In this document: piece by piece, positions 5,663 to 9,702 of the stretch | Position numbering within the stretch: the first letter of the stretch is position 1 | Layout: the number at the start of each line of letters is the position of its first letter | NCBI GenBank assembly: GCA_964640935.1 | Contig: CAZXIY010000046.1 | Location: forward strand, 1 to 9,702 | Reading direction: 5' to 3' | Source: CAZXIY01 sp964640935 | Lineage (GTDB): Archaea; Thermoplasmatota; Thermoplasmata; Methanomassiliicoccales; Methanomethylophilaceae | DNA length: 9,702 nucleotides | Translations under genes and position numbers: made by a program | The notes under the pieces: model-generated | What the model saw: only the letters and a program-made list of their open reading frames with translations | Told to the model about the DNA's origin: nothing | Databases searched by the model: none

Positions 5663-8600
5663 ATGCGAAAAATTGGCTTGAAATCGAGCAATCCCCAGGA
5701 ATCTGGGGATAAATCCGGTCAGAAAAAGGACCGGAAGGAATGGTTGAAGAACAACCAGCGCCCGATCATCGCTATGTCAATGATTATCCTTGTGGCATTT
5801 TTCCTGAGGATATTCTTTGCCTACGGCGAATCGGCTGGTAGTGATTTTGCGCTATCTGGAGGCACAACTGCTTCCGAGCACCTGCACACGATCACTGAGA
5901 TCGTAACGGCCGGCAGCCTTTTCGGTGTTGACGGTTCGTTGTTTTACCCCTTCGGTTCCACTAACATGAACCCGCCGCTCATGGACTTGGTCCTTGCAGC
6001 GTTCGCGATGATCGGAAAGGCATGCGGCATGAGTGCCGTATCCGCGTCACAGGCCGTTCTGGCATGGTCCGCGGTCATATTCGGCACGCTCTCCTGCGTC
6101 GCCATGTATTACCTCGGAAAGGAATTGCTGAACAGCAAGACCGCAGGATATCTTTCCGCACTGTTCCTCGCCTTCTGTCCTGTCGTAATAAGTCAGACAG
6201 TATTCTCCAACGGAACAGAGATAGCATTCATCGCATTCATGTTCATCATCCTGTCATACTTCATGGTCAAGGGTGTCAAGCTCCTCAACAACGATACATC
6301 CATCGACGGCAAGGTCGGGGAAGCATACAAGGCCAACAAAGCGGCAATGAAATACGCTCTGATCTCCGGTGTGCTCCTTGCGATCATCGCCTACTCGTGG
6401 AACGGATTCCGTTCGGTCGTCGTGGTCATGATCGCCGCAATGGCGGTCTTCGCCCTCCTCGACCGTTTCAGAGGAAAGGACATCAGGCCCACCATGCTGT
6501 TCTTCGCGATACCGATCCTGATCGGCGTACTGGCTGCAGCACCGTATTACATCCTCATGGGGCTTTGGGATGCCGTATTCTCCGGCGTTCTCATCGCATC
6601 TCTGATGGCGGTCGCGGTCTGCATGATATTCGCGTTCACGCAGAAGAAACCGTGGACACTCACACTGCCCGTTATCGTAATAGCGCTCGCAGTCGTCTTC
6701 GTGCTCCTTTATTTCTTCTCGCCGTCGTACTTCAGCGCCATCGTGGCCGGCAACAGCTATTACGTCGGAACGTTCGCATCTCTGATGTCGTCGTCATCCG
6801 TTTCGCTCTCCACCCTTGCGGTGGACTTCGGATTCCTGACGATGTGGTTCGGTCTCGTCGCCGTTGCGTATATGCTGTACAAGTCGCCTAAGAACCTCGG
6901 ATCTATACCGTACGTGTTCACGATAGTCTGGATGATAGCCTGTATGTACTTCGCGATCAAGTCCAGCGCCTACGCTACGGTCTTTGCGCCTGCGTTCGCC
7001 ATAGGCTTCGCGGCAGTCATAGTCTGGCTGTTCAAGAAGGTCGACTTCAAGGCGTACTTCGCATCGTTCAAGGGTGCGGACATTAAAAGCGTCTGGAAGA
7101 GACTGTTCAAGCCGATTCCGTTCGTGTCCGTACTGGTCGTTCTGCTCCTGATATGCGCGCCGAACGCGATGTACGCCATAGACGGCAGCACATCTACCAA
7201 CAACGAGTCGAAATACAACGACCAGATGGATGATCTCTTCCAGAAGGATATGCTCGGATCCGTCGGATACTACATCAAGACGGATGGCGACTGGAAGGTC
7301 AACCCGGTGTTCTCCTCGTATAACGGCGTGGACAAGGACGGCGCATTGGTGACATGGATAGACTATGCCTACGATGCGGCAACGTTCGGAAACTTCGACG
7401 TTATCGTCGACAGCAGCGGCAACGGCTCGTCCGCAATGGCGAACATCCTGCTGTCCAACGGTTCCGACGGTTCTTCGACCGCGGCCATGCTGATCTATCT
7501 GATGCAGTATTACGGTCTCGAGAAGAGCAAGGCCGTCCTCTACGAGAAGGGAATGAGCGAGTCGATATTCAACGATATCAAGAATGCGTTCGAGAACCCG
7601 TCCCAGTACAAGGAGAGCATGCTCAATGATACCACAAAATACGGCGTCCTCTCGACCGGCATCTCGGACGAGAATGTGACATACATCTATGTCAAGACGC
7701 TGCTCACGGACAACTACTCCGGATACGAGATATCCGAGATGTACGAGGCCATGTCCACCGCTTGCGGCAAGGACATCTCGTACTTCATGGTGACCGGGAA
7801 CATGTTCCCGATGTACTACGGATACAGCTCTGTCTTCGCGACGATGTCTTACCTCAACGGATACAGCCTCGCCGATTCCTACGGAACGGTCTCGCAGTTC
7901 CTGAAGATCGACACCGTCACACAGTACTACGGCCTGTACGGATACACCGACGCAATGTACAACACGCTCCTTTGGAGGACATACATAGGTATGTCGCCCA
8001 CAGAGGCAGGATTCACCGGAACATACGCCGCTCTCCAGTACATCTCCGCACTCTCTCTGAGCGACGGAACGTACAAGGCGACGCCCGGATACGGCCTGAG
8101 CAACTACGAGGTCGATTACGATCACTGGTATGTTATGTACAACCCTGATGACAAGGCTACAGTCTCATCCAGCGGCTGGGTCAAGATGCTTTACAACGAC
8201 GCGGTGTCCAAACAGGATGTCGACGGCGGACTGATCAACTACCTCAGCGGATTGCCGGTGACGATGAAATACGTCAACAACAACGAGAAGACCGTTGTCA
8301 CGGGTAACGTTACAGACTCTGACGGCAACATCATGGAAGGCGTTCGCGTCGCAGTGTTCGACGGCGAAGGCGTCCAGCGTGCAACGACGTTCACAGGGGT
8401 CGACGGTTCATACTCGGTGCTTGCCAACATCGGCGACACCATAGTGTACTCTGCAGGTTCGACCTCGCTCACGGGCGGAAGCACGATCAAGTCGGTGAAA
8501 TTCGACGGGACCAACACGGTCATCAATGTGGCTGTGCCCAAGACTACGCTGAGCGGAACGCTCACAACGGCCGACTCTACCCTCGGGGAACTCAACATCA

Positions 8601-9702
8601 CGTTGAAGGGAACCGCATTGGGCGAGACGTACCATGTGACCACAGTCGCAAAGGCATTCAGTCTCACGCTCGTTCCTGACACGTACACCATCACGGTAAC
8701 GTCCCAGGACGGCAAGATAACATACGCTACAACATCGTACCTTACAGCGGTGGGCAGCAACGTCGGACTCGAGATCACTCTCGATTCTGCAACGATCACT
8801 GTCACTCTGAAGAACGACGTCGGTGTCCTGCTCCCGGAAGTGAGCGTAACTCTGACGAACGTTGACAGCGGAGCCGTATTCACCGGAACGACCGACAGCG
8901 ACGGAAAGGTCGCTATATCGGTCACCCCCGGAACATACAGATACGGCATCGGCACGACCGGATACACGACATCCGCGGCATCCATCGATGTGGATGCGGA
9001 TGACAAGGAGACGGCCACGGTGACCGCGGTGTCTTCGACAACGGTGGATGTGAAAGGTCTCCCCAAGGGCCAGATGGCCTCCATATACGGGGGTTCGTAT
9101 CAGAACTCTGTATCCACTGGAGCAGGGGACATCAGCGTCAAGCTCCCGACCGGAACTGCCGGCGGTGCGAAATACTCCATATACGCCGTTGACGGAATGG
9201 TAAGCGGAACGTCCAAGGTCTACTGGTCCGTGATGTCGGCAACGACCAACGTCACAGGCGAGATCGGATACCTCGTCAGCGGAACGCTGAAGAACTCTTC
9301 CGGAACGGCCGTCACGGGAACGATCGTGTTCGCGGACTCGGCTAATTCCAGCAAGATGGCCTGTGTCACAGCCGATTCCGACGGCAAATATCAGATACTC
9401 CTGCCCGCAGGAACGTACACGATATACGCCAACAACGGCAGCAGCAACGTCTACATCGGTTCGTACGAGGTCAAAGCGGACAACGTCAACGCCGAGAGCA
9501 ACGCAATCACTCTGGACATAACGATGGAGGCTGCACGTAAGATCACCGTCAACACCTATTGGTATTCCTCGACGTACAAGATGCAGTACATGCCTCTGAC
9601 CGTCAACGGAACGATCACCAAGGATGGCGCGTCATTCACATACGAGCTCAGCTTCCTCAGCAACTCCAGCGGAACGGCCACGATATACATCCCGCTCAAC
9701 AC
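5663..9702 (+). CDS. STT3/AglB-like oligosaccharyltransferase with C-terminal beta-sandwich repeats, 3' end outside window
   Basis: At least 1346 residues are open to the window edge. A charged cytoplasmic N-terminus (1-36) precedes a hydrophobic multi-pass domain (about 37-504), an extracytoplasmic domain (about 505-875) and a repeat array (876 onward). STT3/AglB transfers lipid-linked glycan to Asn in N-X-S/T sequons at the outer face of the membrane. Support for the family: the first external loop with LSGGTTASEHLHTI (64-77) then YPFGSTNMNPPL, SQTVFSNGTEIAF (178-190), and VTWIDYAYD (563-571) at the place of WWDYG. These motifs are altered: the loop-1 D-x-x-Y-H looks like S-E-H-L-H, WWDYG is WIDYA, and no Glu is seen in the Ser-rich loop (about 373-388) where a TIxE-like Glu is expected. 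It may be a divergent active enzyme or a non-catalytic paralogue. I leave the symbol empty for this reason. The ATG at 5663 has GGAG eight bases upstream and a clear promoter. Confidence 0.85.
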   Translation, partial: MRKIGLKSSNPQESGDKSGQKKDRKEWLKNNQRPIIAMSMIILVAFFLRIFFAYGESAGSDFALSGGTTASEHLHTITEIVTAGSLFGVDGSLFYPFGSTNMNPPLMDLVLAAFAMIGKACGMSAVSASQAVLAWSAVIFGTLSCVAMYYLGKELLNSKTAGYLSALFLAFCPVVISQTVFSNGTEIAFIAFMFIILSYFMVKGVKLLNNDTSIDGKVGEAYKANKAAMKYALISGVLLAIIAYSWNGFRSVVVVMIAAMAVFALLDRFRGKDIRPTMLFFAIPILIGVLAAAPYYILMGLWDAVFSGVLIASLMAVAVCMIFAFTQKKPWTLTLPVIVIALAVVFVLLYFFSPSYFSAIVAGNSYYVGTFASLMSSSSVSLSTLAVDFGFLTMWFGLVAVAYMLYKSPKNLGSIPYVFTIVWMIACMYFAIKSSAYATVFAPAFAIGFAAVIVWLFKKVDFKAYFASFKGADIKSVWKRLFKPIPFVSVLVVLLLICAPNAMYAIDGSTSTNNESKYNDQMDDLFQKDMLGSVGYYIKTDGDWKVNPVFSSYNGVDKDGALVTWIDYAYDAATFGNFDVIVDSSGNGSSAMANILLSNGSDGSSTAAMLIYLMQYYGLEKSKAVLYEKGMSESIFNDIKNAFENPSQYKESMLNDTTKYGVLSTGISDENVTYIYVKTLLTDNYSGYEISEMYEAMSTACGKDISYFMVTGNMFPMYYGYSSVFATMSYLNGYSLADSYGTVSQFLKIDTVTQYYGLYGYTDAMYNTLLWRTYIGMSPTEAGFTGTYAALQYISALSLSDGTYKATPGYGLSNYEVDYDHWYVMYNPDDKATVSSSGWVKMLYNDAVSKQDVDGGLINYLSGLPVTMKYVNNNEKTVVTGNVTDSDGNIMEGVRVAVFDGEGVQRATTFTGVDGSYSVLANIGDTIVYSAGSTSLTGGSTIKSVKFDGTNTVINVAVPKTTLSGTLTTADSTLGELNITLKGTALGETYHVTTVAKAFSLTLVPDTYTITVTSQDGKITYATTSYLTAVGSNVGLEITLDSATITVTLKNDVGVLLPEVSVTLTNVDSGAVFTGTTDSDGKVAISVTPGTYRYGIGTTGYTTSAASIDVDADDKETATVTAVSSTTVDVKGLPKGQMASIYGGSYQNSVSTGAGDISVKLPTGTAGGAKYSIYAVDGMVSGTSKVYWSVMSATTNVTGEIGYLVSGTLKNSSGTAVTGTIVFADSANSSKMACVTADSDGKYQILLPAGTYTIYANNGSSNVYIGSYEVKADNVNAESNAITLDITMEAARKITVNTYWYSSTYKMQYMPLTVNGTITKDGASFTYELSFLSNSSGTATIYIPLN
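8288..9702 (+). repeat. Array of carboxypeptidase-regulatory/CNA-B-like beta-sandwich repeats within the STT3-like protein
   Basis: The C-terminal extension divides by eye into units of roughly 77-89 residues: 8288-8539, 8540-8788, 8789-9037, about 9038-9268, about 9269-9535 and a partial unit from 9536. Recurrent signatures are an opening strand such as VSGTLKNSSGTAV, a turn T-D-S-D-G-K, and a closing P-G-T-Y-T-I pattern (seen as TPGTYRYGI, PAGTYTIYA, VPDTYTITV). These match the general look of CarboxypepD_reg or CNA-B/SpaA-type folds. Unit four is the most divergent. The region is rich in Thr, Ser and Gly and has eight N-X-S/T sequons. It probably extends the protein outward toward the cell surface; boundaries are approximate. 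Confidence 0.7.

Noticed and set aside
6022..6891. Plus-strand open frame (289 codons) in another frame of the STT3-like gene
   Set aside because: It is Arg/His/Gln-rich with no hydrophobic segments, while the frame from 5663 gives coherent membrane helices over the same bases.
6794..8125. Minus-strand open frame (443 codons) opposite the STT3-like gene
   Set aside because: The product is Val/Arg/His-rich without motifs, and the plus-strand frame here is continuous and shows STT3 features.
8239..9084. Minus-strand open frame (281 codons), Ser/Val/Thr-rich, opposite the repeat region
   Set aside because: The apparent beta-like composition reflects antisense reading of Thr/Gly/Ser codons; there is no ribosome site or promoter, and the sense frame has clear repeat units.

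Overview
The window is archaeal chromosome, moderately GC-rich with strong C/G preference in third codon positions. Archaeal hallmarks are the split RNA polymerase largest subunit (A' then A''), followed by L30e and a short two-KH NusA, an archaeal-type PyrF, TATA-box promoters and an AglB/STT3-type oligosaccharyltransferase. The style of the genes (HhH-extended A'', uncharacterised archaeal radical SAM protein, repeat-bearing STT3) and the use of TGA at all six visible stop codons suggest a Thermoplasmatota lineage such as the Methanomassiliicoccales (for example a Methanomethylophilaceae member). That assignment is inference from the sequence, not the result of a search.

Region 1 (1-3694, + strand) is the distal part of the RNA polymerase operon: the C-terminal part of rpoA1 (5' end outside the window), rpoA2, rpl30e and nusA. 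The genes are packed with a 1-nt gap, an ATGA overlap and a 4-nt gap, as expected for one transcript joining transcription and ribosome biogenesis. The run stops after nusA at a stem-loop and T-rich tract (3717-3769). The rps12/rps7/EF-2 genes that follow nusA in many archaea are not here.

Region 2 (3769-5555) holds two divergent genes: a radical SAM protein of unknown function on the minus strand, converging on nusA, and pyrF (orotidine 5'-phosphate decarboxylase) on the plus strand. The only AT-rich promoter-like element between them (4848-4857) lies almost midway between the two starts. pyrF ends at a textbook 9-bp hairpin followed by a T-rich tract.

Region 3 (5556-9702) is a well-marked promoter (BRE, TATA, several small dyads, Shine-Dalgarno) followed by one very long reading frame that runs off the window. 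Its product is a multi-pass membrane STT3/AglB-like protein of at least 1346 residues. After the membrane domain and the extracytoplasmic catalytic-type domain it carries at least five to six beta-sandwich repeats resembling carboxypeptidase-regulatory/CNA-B folds. Several STT3 catalytic motifs look altered. This gene is the most unusual part of the window. No RNA genes, CRISPR arrays, insertion sequences or intergenic gaps above 300 bases were seen.
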